This document shows positions 50,396-59,464 of a DNA stretch of 64,000 nt, piece by piece. Under the pieces are notes generated by a model. That model was not told the DNA's origin and did no database searches. It saw nothing but the letters and a program-made list of their open reading frames with translations. Each line of letters begins with the position of its first letter. Positions within the stretch are counted from its first letter, which is position 1. The DNA is from Methanomassiliicoccaceae archaeon. Its GTDB lineage: Archaea; Thermoplasmatota; Thermoplasmata; Methanomassiliicoccales; Methanomethylophilaceae. Made by a program: the position numbers and the translations under genes. Where the stretch lies: assembly GCA_003555025.1 (NCBI GenBank), contig PWHV01000035.1, positions 59,556 to 123,555 of the forward strand. Reading direction: 5' to 3'.

Positions 50396-51850
50396 CTACC
50401 AGCCCCTGCCCCAATATCTTCCATCGATGTATCTCAAGCGCGTGCTCTCGGCTATACGCGGATCGTTGGTGACCAGGTCGTCCACGTTCAATGCGTGGAC
50501 GTCGCTGTTGCCGGTGAGGCGGGCGAAATGGGACAGCTCGGAGGCCATGACGCCAAGGAAGTTGGCCAGGCGCTTGGAGCTGTATTCGACCACCAGCCGC
50601 TTGCGCAGCTCGGGGTCATGGGTGCTCACCCCTGTCGGGCATCTCCCCGTGTTGCATACGCGGTATTGCTGGCAACCGATGGCCATCATGCAGGCCGTTC
50701 CCATGGCCACGGCGTCGGCCCCCATGGCCATCGCCTTGGCGGCGTCAGCGCTCGTCCTCAGCCCTCCGGTGATGATCAATGTGACGTCATCGGCCCCGAT
50801 GCGGTCCAGGTGCACCCTCGAGCGCTCGAGCGCGAAGAGAGTGGGGACGCTGGCGGCGTCCTTCACGCTGGAGAGGCTGGAGGCAGTGCCGCCGGGGCGC
50901 CCGTCGACGGTGATGAAGTCCGCTCCCGCCTCCACGGCGACGTCGATGTCGTCCTCTATATGTCCGGCGGCGACCTTCATCCCCACCGGCACGCCCTGGC
51001 CTTCGACTTTCAGGGAATCCAACAGCTCTTTGAAGCCCTCCGCCCCCTCGATCCCCGGGAAACGGGCTGGCGATACCACCTCCTCGCCCGGAGGCATGCC
51101 GCGGACGGCGGATATATCCGCGGTCACCTTCTCGGCGGGCAGATGGCCCCCCATGCCCGGTTTGCTGGATTGACCTATCTTCACCTCGATGGCGTTTACG
51201 CGCCTCATGTTTCTCTCGCTGAACGAATATCGGTTGGGAACATGCTCGTAGATGTAGCCGCCGGCGGCCTGGAGCTCCTCCTCGAGGATGCCTCCCTCCC
51301 CCGAGCCGATGGCCGTTCCCGCCATGGCGCTCCCCTTCGCCAGGGAAACCTTCGCCTCCTTGGACAAGGAGCCGAAGCTCATATGAGTCACCAGCAACGG
51401 CATTCCGATCTCCAGCGGTCTTTTCGCCCTCGGACCGATGACGGTGCGCAGCGAGACCTCCTCGTCCGCATTCAGCGGCAGGTTCGCCAGCTGGGCCCCC
51501 AGCAACAATATGGAATCCCAGGATACGGTGGGCATGCGGGTGCGCATCGGCGATCGGACGCTCTCCGCGCGCACCGCCATGAAGTGTATGCTCTCCATGT
51601 ATGACTCCTGCTCGTCACTCTGCCGGGACCATTTGGAGAGGTACTCGGCGAAATGGGGGAGGTCCTCCGCCTTGAGGGCCTGCTCCTCCTCCTCGCGGAC
51701 CAGATGGCTTGGATCCGAGCCGCAGAAAGGGCATTCCCACTCAGAAGGGAAACGCCCCGGTTCAGTGCCCGGGGGCACGGAGGTGCCAGGGTCCCCGTGC
51801 ACGGAATCGTACTCGTAGACATAGCATATCTCACAGACGTACTTGGTCAT
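50396..51850 (-). CDS. Rubredoxin-glutamate synthase domain fusion
   Basis: A 484-aa protein. Residues 1-50 are a rubredoxin: CEICYVYEYD...ECPFCGSDP, with both CxxC pairs for one iron. Residues about 75-484 are the FMN- and Fe-S-binding synthase domain of glutamate synthase (archaeal GltB/GltB2 type): ITVDGRPGGTASS, LIITGGLRTSADAAKAMAMGADAVAMGT, and the cluster motif CQQYRVCNTGRCPTGVSTHDPEL. There is no glutamine amidotransferase domain, so ammonia or another partner would supply nitrogen, or the protein has another redox role. The rubredoxin probably feeds electrons to the FMN. It lies downstream of a DUF2769 gene and diverges from another rubredoxin fusion at 52308. Confidence 0.88.
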   Translation of the reverse strand: MTKYVCEICYVYEYDSVHGDPGTSVPPGTEPGRFPSEWECPFCGSDPSHLVREEEEQALKAEDLPHFAEYLSKWSRQSDEQESYMESIHFMAVRAESVRSPMRTRMPTVSWDSILLLGAQLANLPLNADEEVSLRTVIGPRAKRPLEIGMPLLVTHMSFGSLSKEAKVSLAKGSAMAGTAIGSGEGGILEEELQAAGGYIYEHVPNRYSFSERNMRRVNAIEVKIGQSSKPGMGGHLPAEKVTADISAVRGMPPGEEVVSPARFPGIEGAEGFKELLDSLKVEGQGVPVGMKVAAGHIEDDIDVAVEAGADFITVDGRPGGTASSLSSVKDAASVPTLFALERSRVHLDRIGADDVTLIITGGLRTSADAAKAMAMGADAVAMGTACMMAIGCQQYRVCNTGRCPTGVSTHDPELRKRLVVEYSSKRLANFLGVMASELSHFARLTGNSDVHALNVDDLVTNDPRIAESTRLRYIDGRYWGRGW

Positions 51851-51932
51851 GGAACCCCTCTTCTGATGGCGCTTCCCCGCTCGAGGACGGCATCACGGGT
51901 CTTGTTGGACGGCGAGCGTTTTATGCTTTCCG

Positions 51933-52172
51933 TCAACGGAAGACCTCCCGCCCGCTCCCGCGTCCGGGACGTACGCAATGGCGGCCGCCCTCCGCCAGGC
52001 CGGCTATGGTGACCTGGCAGGAGGAGCATATGCACCCCCGGTCCTCCACCATGGCGCCCTTCGCCGCCCCCGAGGGATGGCAGAAGGCGCCCAGCTCCGC
52101 TCCGCGGACCGCGCTCGGGCAACGGCTGCAGGCGCAGCTCTCCATAACAAACGAGATGTCGTCCACCTTCAT
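51933..52172 (-). CDS. Small Cys-rich protein, DUF2769 type
   Basis: A 79-aa protein with eight Cys in CACSRCPS, FCHPSGA, GCICSSC and HCVRP. This spacing is like DUF2769, small metal- or cluster-binding proteins common in methanogens and often near redox or methyltransferase genes. ATG at 52172 is about 25 bases after a TATA-like TATTCAATACT on the minus strand, so the transcript is leaderless. It precedes the rubredoxin-glutamate synthase gene by 82 bases on the same strand and may form an operon with it. Confidence 0.65.
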   Translation of the reverse strand: MKVDDISFVMESCACSRCPSAVRGAELGAFCHPSGAAKGAMVEDRGCICSSCQVTIAGLAEGGRHCVRPGRGSGREVFR

Positions 52173-52307
52173 GGCGGGAACATGTGCGTATGCAGTATTG
52201 AATATGACGCCTGCCGGTGAAAACGGTTAAACGCCATTACCTTCAATGAAGGCAGCAAGCCCTTATGGTGCACCCCATGGCGGGAACCGGGGCGACGAGG
52301 TACCCCT

Positions 52308-54122
52308 ATGGTAAGCTGGATATGCAAGGTGTGCTCCTACACCTACAACGAGGTCAAGGGCGACCTAAGCAATAACATTGCTCCGGGGACGGCGTTCGAG
52401 GACCTGCCTGATGATTGGATATGCCCCATATGCGGCGCCGCCAAGGACGCCTTCCACTCCGTTGACGAGGCCGAGGACCATCGCGGTGCGGGGACCACCG
52501 TATCAGATGTCATCGTCGCCGAGCTGGAGAGATGGGGTGTGGAGATCGTCCTGGGCATGCCGGGGACCTCCTCGCTGGGCCTGGTGGACGCTGTGCGACG
52601 CAGCTCCAAGCTCAGATACTTGGCGGTGCGGCACGAGGCCAACGGCGCCATGGCCGCCTCCGCCTACAACAAGCTGACCGGAAAGCTGGCCGTCTGCCTC
52701 ACCATAGCCGGCCCGGGGGCCAGCAACCTGGCCACCGGCCTCTACGATGCGAAGCAGGATTCCGCATCGGTACTCTCCTTGAACGGCCAGGTCAGCTTCC
52801 AGTACGCGGGCCCGGGCGGGGCCCAGGAGATAGACCAGGACGCATTCTTCAAACCGATATGCGTCTTCAACAACACCATCTACGACAAGACGATGACCGT
52901 GAAACTGGTGACAATGGCGCTGAAGCACGCCACCGTGATGGGGGGCGTCTCCCAGCTCTCGGTGCCCAACAACATCCAGCGGGAGCCGTTGGACGCCGAG
53001 GGGGCGAGGCACGAGATGTGCCTGAAAGACCGCAGCATCCATCCCGAGGAGCCGTTGATCGGGACGGCAGCGGAGCTCATAGGCGCCTCCGAGAGCCCGG
53101 TGATCGTCGCCGGACGGGGCGCTTACAGCGTGGGCGAGCAGGTGGCGGAGCTCGCTGAGAAGTTGAAAGCGCCCATAGTCACCACCTGGAGGGCCAAGGG
53201 CATGCTTCCGGACGATCACCCGTGGCTGCTGGGCATCCACGGAGGGGTCGGCCCTCCCCAGGCGATAAGCGCTGTGGCCCGCTCCGACCTTCTCATCTCC
53301 CTCGGCGTCGGCTTCTCCGACAAGACGGCAATCCCTTGGGGGAAGAGGATGGTGCAGGTGGACATCGATCCCTTGAAGATAGGGAAGCGCCCCTACGAGG
53401 TCGCCCTATGGGGCAACTGCGGGGCGGTGCTGCCGCGTCTCATCTCCCTCGTCGAAGAACGGAAGGATGACGGCAGGTGGGAGGAGGTCGCGGCGATGAA
53501 GGCCGAATGGGAGGATACTTTGAGTAAAGAGGCCTCCGTCAAAAGCTCGCCGCTATGGCCGCCCTACATAATGGACGTCCTCTCCCGTGTCCTGCCGGAG
53601 GACGCGGTCATCTCCATCGACGTTGGCGACAACGGCTGGTGGTTCGGCAGGAACTTCCGCATGAAGGGGCAGACGTTCGTGATGTCCGGATACCTGGGGA
53701 CCATGGGCTTCGGTTTCCCAGGGGCGATGGCCGCCAAGCTCGCCCATCCCGACAGGCCGGCGGTGTGCATAACCGGGGACGGCGGCTTCCAGATGGCCAT
53801 GGGGGATTTCCCCACCGCCGTGAAGGAGGAGCTGCCGATGGCGGTCGTGGTCATGAACAACCGCGAGCTGGCGATGATCCGTCAGGAGCAGGCCGCCGAG
53901 GGGCTGCCCAACTTCGCAACCGGCCTCAGGAACGCGGATTACGCGTCCTACGCTGAAGGCTGCGGGGGCAAGGGCTTCAGGGTGGAGAGGCCAGAGGACC
54001 TCGAGAGGTCCATCAGGGACGCTCTGGAGAGCCGTGTGCCGGCGATAGTGGATGTCAACACCGACCCGCGGCGCTTCGAGAGGAGTGGGGGCCGGAAAGC
54101 CGGCAACGTAGCAAATGATTAG
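52308..54122 (+). CDS. Rubredoxin fused to a thiamine-diphosphate enzyme (pyruvate oxidase/acetolactate synthase-like)
   Basis: A 604-aa fusion. Residues 1-50 form a rubredoxin ([10 protein letters not shown]...CPICGAAK). From about residue 62 a full ThDP enzyme follows: PYR domain with [15 protein letters not shown] and the catalytic Glu in [11 protein letters not shown], central domain ([10 protein letters not shown], then [11 protein letters not shown]), and PP domain with the cofactor motif [31 protein letters not shown] (Asp491). It is closest in style to pyruvate oxidase, oxalyl-CoA decarboxylase and acetolactate synthase. The rubredoxin may take electrons from the carbanion intermediate, making this an oxidoreductase. 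The substrate is unknown. The MtaA/UroD-like gene follows 23 bases later. Confidence 0.85.
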   Translation: MVSWICKVCSYTYNEVKGDLSNNIAPGTAFEDLPDDWICPICGAAKDAFHSVDEAEDHRGAGTTVSDVIVAELERWGVEIVLGMPGTSSLGLVDAVRRSSKLRYLAVRHEANGAMAASAYNKLTGKLAVCLTIAGPGASNLATGLYDAKQDSASVLSLNGQVSFQYAGPGGAQEIDQDAFFKPICVFNNTIYDKTMTVKLVTMALKHATVMGGVSQLSVPNNIQREPLDAEGARHEMCLKDRSIHPEEPLIGTAAELIGASESPVIVAGRGAYSVGEQVAELAEKLKAPIVTTWRAKGMLPDDHPWLLGIHGGVGPPQAISAVARSDLLISLGVGFSDKTAIPWGKRMVQVDIDPLKIGKRPYEVALWGNCGAVLPRLISLVEERKDDGRWEEVAAMKAEWEDTLSKEASVKSSPLWPPYIMDVLSRVLPEDAVISIDVGDNGWWFGRNFRMKGQTFVMSGYLGTMGFGFPGAMAAKLAHPDRPAVCITGDGGFQMAMGDFPTAVKEELPMAVVVMNNRELAMIRQEQAAEGLPNFATGLRNADYASYAEGCGGKGFRVERPEDLERSIRDALESRVPAIVDVNTDPRRFERSGGRKAGNVAND

Positions 54123-54145
54123 TAAACGCATAAGGATTGAAGTCC

Positions 54146-55171
54146 ATGGACGACCGATCAGGACGGGAGCGTGCCTTGGCCGCGCTCCGGAGGGAGAACG
54201 AGGGCGTCGCACCGATACTCCCTCCGTTCCAGGGCACATGGGCCCTGAACACGGAGGGGGTTCCTCTCCGGGATGCTATCGAGGACCCCCGGGTCAACGC
54301 CGCCGTGCAGCAACGCATCGCCCAGCGATGCTCCTTCGACGCCTTCGAAGGGATGTGGGACTGGCTGACCATGGCGGAGGCCATGGGCTGCGGCGTGAAG
54401 ATCAAGGACGGCATGGGAGCGTTGACCATCGACCACGTCCTCGGTGAGAGCATCGACACTGAGCTCGGGAACCCCGACCCGAATGATGACACCAGGGCGC
54501 TTTCCAACCGTGGAGCCCTCGACCTCTGCGCTGAAGGGGACAGGTACATCTATTCCACCGTGCCGGGCCCCTTCACCCTCGCCGGCGAGCTCCGGGGCCT
54601 GGAGCAGCTGATGATGGACTCCTTGCTGGAACCGGAGGCATTACAGAGCGTGGTCACGCTCAGCATCGCCGCCGTCAATGGATACATCAGCTTCTACTCC
54701 CCTCATTCCGAAGGGGTGATGGTCTGCGAGTCCAGCGGATCCCCCGACCTGGTCCCTCCGGAGACGTTCTCCTCCGTCGTGCTCCCTGGCCTGCGGCGTT
54801 CGTTGGAGACGGCAAAAGACGGTGGCGGGCACTCCCTGCTCTACATATCCGGCGACTCCTCCCCGCTGCTCGGAGAGATCTCGCGCGTCCCCATGGACCT
54901 GCTGTCCGTGGACCGCAACGTACCTCTGGACATGTGTGTCGACGCGGTCGATTGCGCCGTCGCCGGGGGCATCGACGCAGTGGCGATCCTGTCAGCGGAA
55001 GGGGGGGCGTCCGTCGCGGACGACATCGCCTCCGCCATCGAGGCAGTGAGGGGGCATGAGCGAAGGTACTTCCTCGCCGCCAGCTCCGACCTGTCGGCGG
55101 CGCCGTTGGAGAACGTGGAATGCTGGAAGAAATTGCTGGACTCCCATCATCCGATGGCCGACGGACGTTGA
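54146..55171 (+). CDS. MtaA/UroD-fold protein without zinc ligands
   Basis: A 341-aa homologue of uroporphyrinogen decarboxylase and the corrinoid:coenzyme M methyltransferases MtaA/MtbA. The general fold is seen in STVPGPFTLAGELRG, CESSGSPDLVPPETF and VDRNVPLDMC. MtaA-type enzymes bind zinc through HxC...C; here the corresponding LHICG reads LYISG, and the distal GCG reads SSD, so all three ligands are missing. UroD itself needs no metal, but haem synthesis genes are not nearby. It may be a corrinoid- or tetrapyrrole-binding partner with altered chemistry. ATG 54146 is preferred to a TTG at 54137. It follows the rubredoxin-ThDP gene in the same operon. Confidence 0.75.
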   Translation: MDDRSGRERALAALRRENEGVAPILPPFQGTWALNTEGVPLRDAIEDPRVNAAVQQRIAQRCSFDAFEGMWDWLTMAEAMGCGVKIKDGMGALTIDHVLGESIDTELGNPDPNDDTRALSNRGALDLCAEGDRYIYSTVPGPFTLAGELRGLEQLMMDSLLEPEALQSVVTLSIAAVNGYISFYSPHSEGVMVCESSGSPDLVPPETFSSVVLPGLRRSLETAKDGGGHSLLYISGDSSPLLGEISRVPMDLLSVDRNVPLDMCVDAVDCAVAGGIDAVAILSAEGGASVADDIASAIEAVRGHERRYFLAASSDLSAAPLENVECWKKLLDSHHPMADGR

Positions 55172-55231
55172 CAGAATCGATAATCAGGAAGAAAGGGTTA
55201 ATATTGACTATTGTACATCAGTTGGGAGTAA

Positions 55232-56098
55232 ATGTTACCTGTTGACATATCCACTATAAAACGGAGAAAATCGGTGAGGACCTTCGTCAACGGACCTCTG
55301 CAGGAGGACCACCGGCAGATGGTGGACAACCTCGTCGCGGAGAAGAACGAGGCGCCAGGGCCTTTCGGCACCTCCTCCCGTGTCATCAACCTCGAGATCA
55401 GCGACAAGGAGCTCGACCGCATGAAGGTCAGCACCTATGGGATGATAAAGAGTCCACGGGGATTCATAGTGGGGGTCTGCCGCAACGACAATAAGGAGCT
55501 GATAGACATCGGGCACAACCTCGAGGACATCGTTCTGAGGCTCACCGCAGCGGGGCTCGGTACATGCTGGCTATCAGGCACCTTCAAACGCGCGGACGTA
55601 TTGGAGAGGGTCGATTTGGCGGAGGGGGAGCTCTTCGCCGCCGTCATACCGTATGGCTACCCCTCGGAGAAAAAGAGGTTCATGGAAAGTCTGGTTAAAA
55701 GCAGCGCCCGGTCGCACAAGCGGAAACCGGTGGATAAGCTGTTCTTCCGCGGCGATTTCTCCACGCCGGTGGAGGAGGCCGAGGGCCGCGGCTTAAAGGA
55801 CCTCATCGAATCAGTCCGTCTTGCACCTTCCTCGATGAACAAGCAGCCTTGGCGGGTGGTACTTGATCAAGGTATGGTGCATCTGTACCTGCAGCGTTCG
55901 GCGAATTACATCTCCGACCGGTTCGGATTCGACCTCCACATGCTGGACATGGGAATAGCCATGCGCCATATGGAGGCGGTCTGCGACATCCACGGCCACG
56001 ACGTGGAATGGCTATTTGACGACCCAGGCATCGTTATGCGCAACGATGGAATGGAGCATATCGCCTCCATGGACATCGTCGGGCTCCCAGACGATTGA
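55232..56098 (+). CDS. Nitroreductase-family flavoprotein
   Basis: A 288-aa protein of the two-lobed nitroreductase type (TM1586_NiRdase-like), which repeats the fold in one chain. IKRRKSVRTF is the N-terminal FMN-binding signature, AAGLGTCWLSGTF the central one, and SVRLAPSSMNKQPWRV the second flavin-site segment, in the C-terminal half. Such enzymes use FMN and NAD(P)H or a small redox protein to reduce diverse substrates. The substrate is not known. A TATA-like GGTTAATATTG at about 55196-55206 precedes the ATG by about 30 bases. The gene is close to the two rubredoxin fusions, which could be electron donors. Confidence 0.85.
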   Translation: MLPVDISTIKRRKSVRTFVNGPLQEDHRQMVDNLVAEKNEAPGPFGTSSRVINLEISDKELDRMKVSTYGMIKSPRGFIVGVCRNDNKELIDIGHNLEDIVLRLTAAGLGTCWLSGTFKRADVLERVDLAEGELFAAVIPYGYPSEKKRFMESLVKSSARSHKRKPVDKLFFRGDFSTPVEEAEGRGLKDLIESVRLAPSSMNKQPWRVVLDQGMVHLYLQRSANYISDRFGFDLHMLDMGIAMRHMEAVCDIHGHDVEWLFDDPGIVMRNDGMEHIASMDIVGLPDD

Positions 56099-56185
56099 CG
56101 GAAATGACCAAGTAAACAAAAGGCGCGGCAATCGTACCTTCATATAAGGAAAAGGAATGGTTTCTAAGAGGTTTCTCCCCGCGGG

Positions 56186-58747
56186 TCAGGCGCCGGCCCT
56201 GTGACGGCGCCTCCCCCATATGACCAACAGCGTCGGGAGGGCCACGGTGGCGCCGATGTAGGCGTAGGCGATGGCCATGGCGGTAATGAGGCCGAACTGC
56301 GCCAGCGGCACCATGCTGGAGAAGTTAAGTATGCCGAAGCCCACCGCCGTGGTGAGGGCCGCTCCCAGAACCCCGCGTCCGGTGGCCCCGGTGGTGACCA
56401 TGACCGCCTCCTCCGGACTCAGGCCCTTGCCCATCTCGCTGCTGAAGCGGTGGGCGATGTGGATGCCGTAGGTGACGCCGATACCGACCGTCAGGGCGGC
56501 TATGGTCAGGGTCATGACGTTGAGGGGGATGTCCATGAGGTACATGGACCCCCACACCATGATGACCGACATCACCGTGGGCAGGGTGGCCAGCGCGCCC
56601 AGCAGAACCGAGCGGGTGAGAAGGAACATGGCGACGGTCAGCACGATGAGGGTTAAGGCCAAGGTGACCAGCAGTGAGGTCATCTGGTCGTTCTGCATCT
56701 CATCCATTATCACAGCGTTGGCGATGAGCATCCCGGTGGGGACGGCCTCGTAACCGGCGTCCTCCAGCGGGGCCACTGCCTCCTGCAGGTCCTCCCTGAG
56801 CTCCAGTAGCTTGCTGTCGGGGAGATTGTCCTCCACGCCGAGCTGCATGCGGCTCAGGTCCTTGTGCTCTTCGCTGCCCCCTATCACCCGGGCGAGCATC
56901 AGGTCGATCTCGTCGTCGTCCTTAAGGCTGAGCTCTTGGATCAGAAGCTCGATGTCGTCCTGGTCCGTGCCCTCGAGCACTCGACCGGTGTCCGGGTCGA
57001 AAAGGGCGGAGTAATTCGCCTTGAACGAGGCGTCCTCCGACTGCTGATAAATGGCATGGAGGGCGGTGCCGATGTGCATCACATCCGGCTCACCGTTCTC
57101 GAAAGCCATATGGCGGGCGTCCTTCATGTTGTCGACCGAACTCTCTATCGCCCGTATCATCTCCGGCTCGGTGGGATCGCCGTAGATAAGGATCTCGGCG
57201 GTGTTCTGGCCCGTCTCCTCGAACTCGTCGAAGATGAAGGTGAGCATCTCGTTTGACTCGCTATCCTCGGGCAGGAAGTCGAAGACGTCGAACTCGTAGG
57301 ACACATTGGCGGCGAAGTAGCCGAAGCCCCCCATCACCAGGCCTCCGGCGACGATGACCGCCAGGGGCTTGCTTATTGCCAGCTTGCCGCCCAGCATGGA
57401 CACCTTGCCGATGATGTCGTTGCTGTCCACCGTCCTCTTGCGGTACCTTCTGACCTCCTTACCTTTGATGCCCTTGGCGGCATAGCGCTGGTCGCGCACC
57501 GATTGCACCGACGGTATGACCAGGATCATGATGATGAAGCTGGATATGATGCCTATTGCGGAGAGCACGCCGAAGTCGGCGATCATCTTCATGGAAGAGG
57601 TCACGTTGGACAGGAAGGCTATGACCGTGGTTATGGTGGCGAGCAGGAGCGCCTCCCCCACCGAACCCACGGCGTTTGATGCGCTGGTAAAGTTGTCGTT
57701 GCCGTCGCCACGCTCATCGCGGTAACGGAACACCAGGTGCAACGCGTAATCAATGCCCAGGCCGAGGACGAGTATGGGCACGGCAATGGATATGGTGCTT
57801 ATGCCGATGCCGAAGACCAGCGCCGCTCCGAAGGTCCACATGATGGCGAAGACCAGGCAGCTGATGGCAACCAGCATGTCGATGGGGTCGCGGTACATCA
57901 GCATGAGGATGGCCACCATCACCAGCAGCGCCAGCGGGAACAGTGTCTCCAGGTCGCTATCGGCGACATCGGCCATGTCCATGACTATCCGGTGCTCATC
58001 GAAGACGTTCACCTGCCCATCGCCGTTGAAGAAGTCCTCGTTCACTTCGTCGGCGATGCCCGCCACCGCCTCCTCGTATTGCAGGAAGTCCATCTCGTCA
58101 TCGGCGAGCACCTTGTTGCGGTCCAGGACGGCGATCATCATCGCGCCGGAGGCCGTTCCCTTTTCGAGGTCAAGGTCCTCGGTGAACAGCGACTTTATTT
58201 CGGAGAACCGGTCCATCGCCATGAGGGCGGTGGCGTTCTCCTTGATCGCCCCCTCGTCGTAATACTCGACATAAGCCAAGAGAACATCATGATAACTGTG
58301 GTCCGGATCGTTAGGGTCGAACCCCGGAGGGGGAGGGAGGATGGGAGTTTCCGAGGGCTCGGCGAAAACCATGGCCGAGATCAGTGCCGAATAAGGGCTA
58401 TTGAATGAGGTCTGCGGCATTTGAGTATCGAGCAGGTATCCGCTCGCGACCGGGTCCTCGAAGATCCTCTTCTCATACTCGAGGCCGGCGAGGAAGGACT
58501 CCTTGGAGAGGGCGTCGTCGGCGCGCAGTAGATTGATGGATGACTGCTCGAAGCGGAACACGTCGCGCAGGAGCTTGTCGGCGTTGTAGGCGTCGGTGTC
58601 CGGCGTCATCTCCTCCTGGTCCATCTCGAACGATATGCCGTTGGTGGCAATGGTGGTGAATGCCATCAGCGTTACGAGCAGCACCGCTCCGATGCATATC
58701 CACGGTCTTGCGGCGATCCTCTCGCCCATCCTCTCCAATCTTCTCAT
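56186..58747 (-). CDS. RND-superfamily (HAE3/MMPL-type) exporter
   Basis: An 853-aa membrane protein with the 1+5+1+5 helix layout of RND proteins. Each half has a large outside loop (residues about 35-240 and 495-650) followed by five helices. The proton-relay-type segments are VLGLGIDYALHLVFRYRDERG and LTVGIGVTYGIHIAHRFSSEMG. There is no outer-membrane partner, as expected for archaea; it belongs to the hydrophobe/amphiphile efflux-3 (MMPL/HpnN-like) branch, which moves lipids or hydrophobic compounds. The TetR gene lies 22 bases upstream on the same strand, so the pair is one regulated operon. Confidence 0.9.
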   Translation of the reverse strand: MRRLERMGERIAARPWICIGAVLLVTLMAFTTIATNGISFEMDQEEMTPDTDAYNADKLLRDVFRFEQSSINLLRADDALSKESFLAGLEYEKRIFEDPVASGYLLDTQMPQTSFNSPYSALISAMVFAEPSETPILPPPPGFDPNDPDHSYHDVLLAYVEYYDEGAIKENATALMAMDRFSEIKSLFTEDLDLEKGTASGAMMIAVLDRNKVLADDEMDFLQYEEAVAGIADEVNEDFFNGDGQVNVFDEHRIVMDMADVADSDLETLFPLALLVMVAILMLMYRDPIDMLVAISCLVFAIMWTFGAALVFGIGISTISIAVPILVLGLGIDYALHLVFRYRDERGDGNDNFTSASNAVGSVGEALLLATITTVIAFLSNVTSSMKMIADFGVLSAIGIISSFIIMILVIPSVQSVRDQRYAAKGIKGKEVRRYRKRTVDSNDIIGKVSMLGGKLAISKPLAVIVAGGLVMGGFGYFAANVSYEFDVFDFLPEDSESNEMLTFIFDEFEETGQNTAEILIYGDPTEPEMIRAIESSVDNMKDARHMAFENGEPDVMHIGTALHAIYQQSEDASFKANYSALFDPDTGRVLEGTDQDDIELLIQELSLKDDDEIDLMLARVIGGSEEHKDLSRMQLGVEDNLPDSKLLELREDLQEAVAPLEDAGYEAVPTGMLIANAVIMDEMQNDQMTSLLVTLALTLIVLTVAMFLLTRSVLLGALATLPTVMSVIMVWGSMYLMDIPLNVMTLTIAALTVGIGVTYGIHIAHRFSSEMGKGLSPEEAVMVTTGATGRGVLGAALTTAVGFGILNFSSMVPLAQFGLITAMAIAYAYIGATVALPTLLVIWGRRRHRAGA

Positions 58748-58769
58748 GGTCCCGATGCCCCAGTTCCTT

Positions 58770-59339
58770 CTAATGACCGTTCATATCGACGGCCTCCAGC
58801 ATGAGCCTCCGGAAGTGGTCCAGCCGCTCGATGTCGCTTTGCTCCAAGTGCAAAGACATGAGATTGAGCATGGGCAGTAGCATCGACGCCGTCCCCGGGT
58901 GCGGGGTCCGCAGCACCCCCTGCCGCGCCCCCTCCTCCACCATCGCCGCGTAATAAGGCAACGCCTCCTCAACGCTGCTGCGGAGGACATTGAGTGTCAG
59001 CGAGGGGTCCACGTCGCTTCTCCTGATCTCCTTGCGTATCCATTCCGTCTCCGCCAGCGCATTTATGCCTTCGTCTATGTGCCGCAGCCGCTGCAGGACG
59101 TCCTTGTCCTTGTCCTCCGCCTCCGTCCGTATCAAGTCGAGATAACGTCGCTTGATCCTCTCCGCGACGGTGTAGAGGAGGTCGTCCTTGGAATCGAAAT
59201 GGTGATAGAAGGTGCCACGGGCGATGTCCGCCTTTTCGAGTATGTCGTTCAGTGTGGTGGGGCGGTAGCCTTTCTCCATGAAGAGCTCGGTGGCGCATTC
59301 CACGATACGGTCCTTCACACGCAAAGGGGGGTTGGGCAT
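58770..59339 (-). CDS. TetR-family transcriptional regulator
   Basis: A 189-aa repressor. The N-terminal helix-turn-helix reads IVECATELFMEKGYRPTTLNDILEKADIARGTFYHHFDSKDDLL, an excellent TetR match. The C-terminal ligand domain is all helical and not assigned. It precedes the RND exporter in the same operon and very likely represses it, responding to an exported hydrophobic compound. A perfect 17-base palindrome lies 21 bases upstream of its ATG and overlaps the TATA region. Confidence 0.93.
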   Translation of the reverse strand: MPNPPLRVKDRIVECATELFMEKGYRPTTLNDILEKADIARGTFYHHFDSKDDLLYTVAERIKRRYLDLIRTEAEDKDKDVLQRLRHIDEGINALAETEWIRKEIRRSDVDPSLTLNVLRSSVEEALPYYAAMVEEGARQGVLRTPHPGTASMLLPMLNLMSLHLEQSDIERLDHFRRLMLEAVDMNGH

Positions 59340-59359
59340 TCGATCACGCTGTCTGCTGG

Positions 59360-59376
59360 TTAGACCGCCGGTCTAA
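59360..59376. promoter_or_regulatory. TetR operator palindrome
   Basis: TTAGACCG-C-CGGTCTAA, a perfect inverted repeat with 8-base arms. It overlaps the minus-strand TATA-like GGATAATATTA (about 59376-59386) and the region between it and the tetR start, so binding would block the promoter of the tetR-RND operon. Confidence 0.75.
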
Positions 59377-59464
59377 TATTATCCCCCATAAAGGAAGGAT
59401 TTATAAAATTTTGCCATGAATGCGTCCGCACCCTCGCCGGCGAAAGGTCAACATATCTTGTAGG

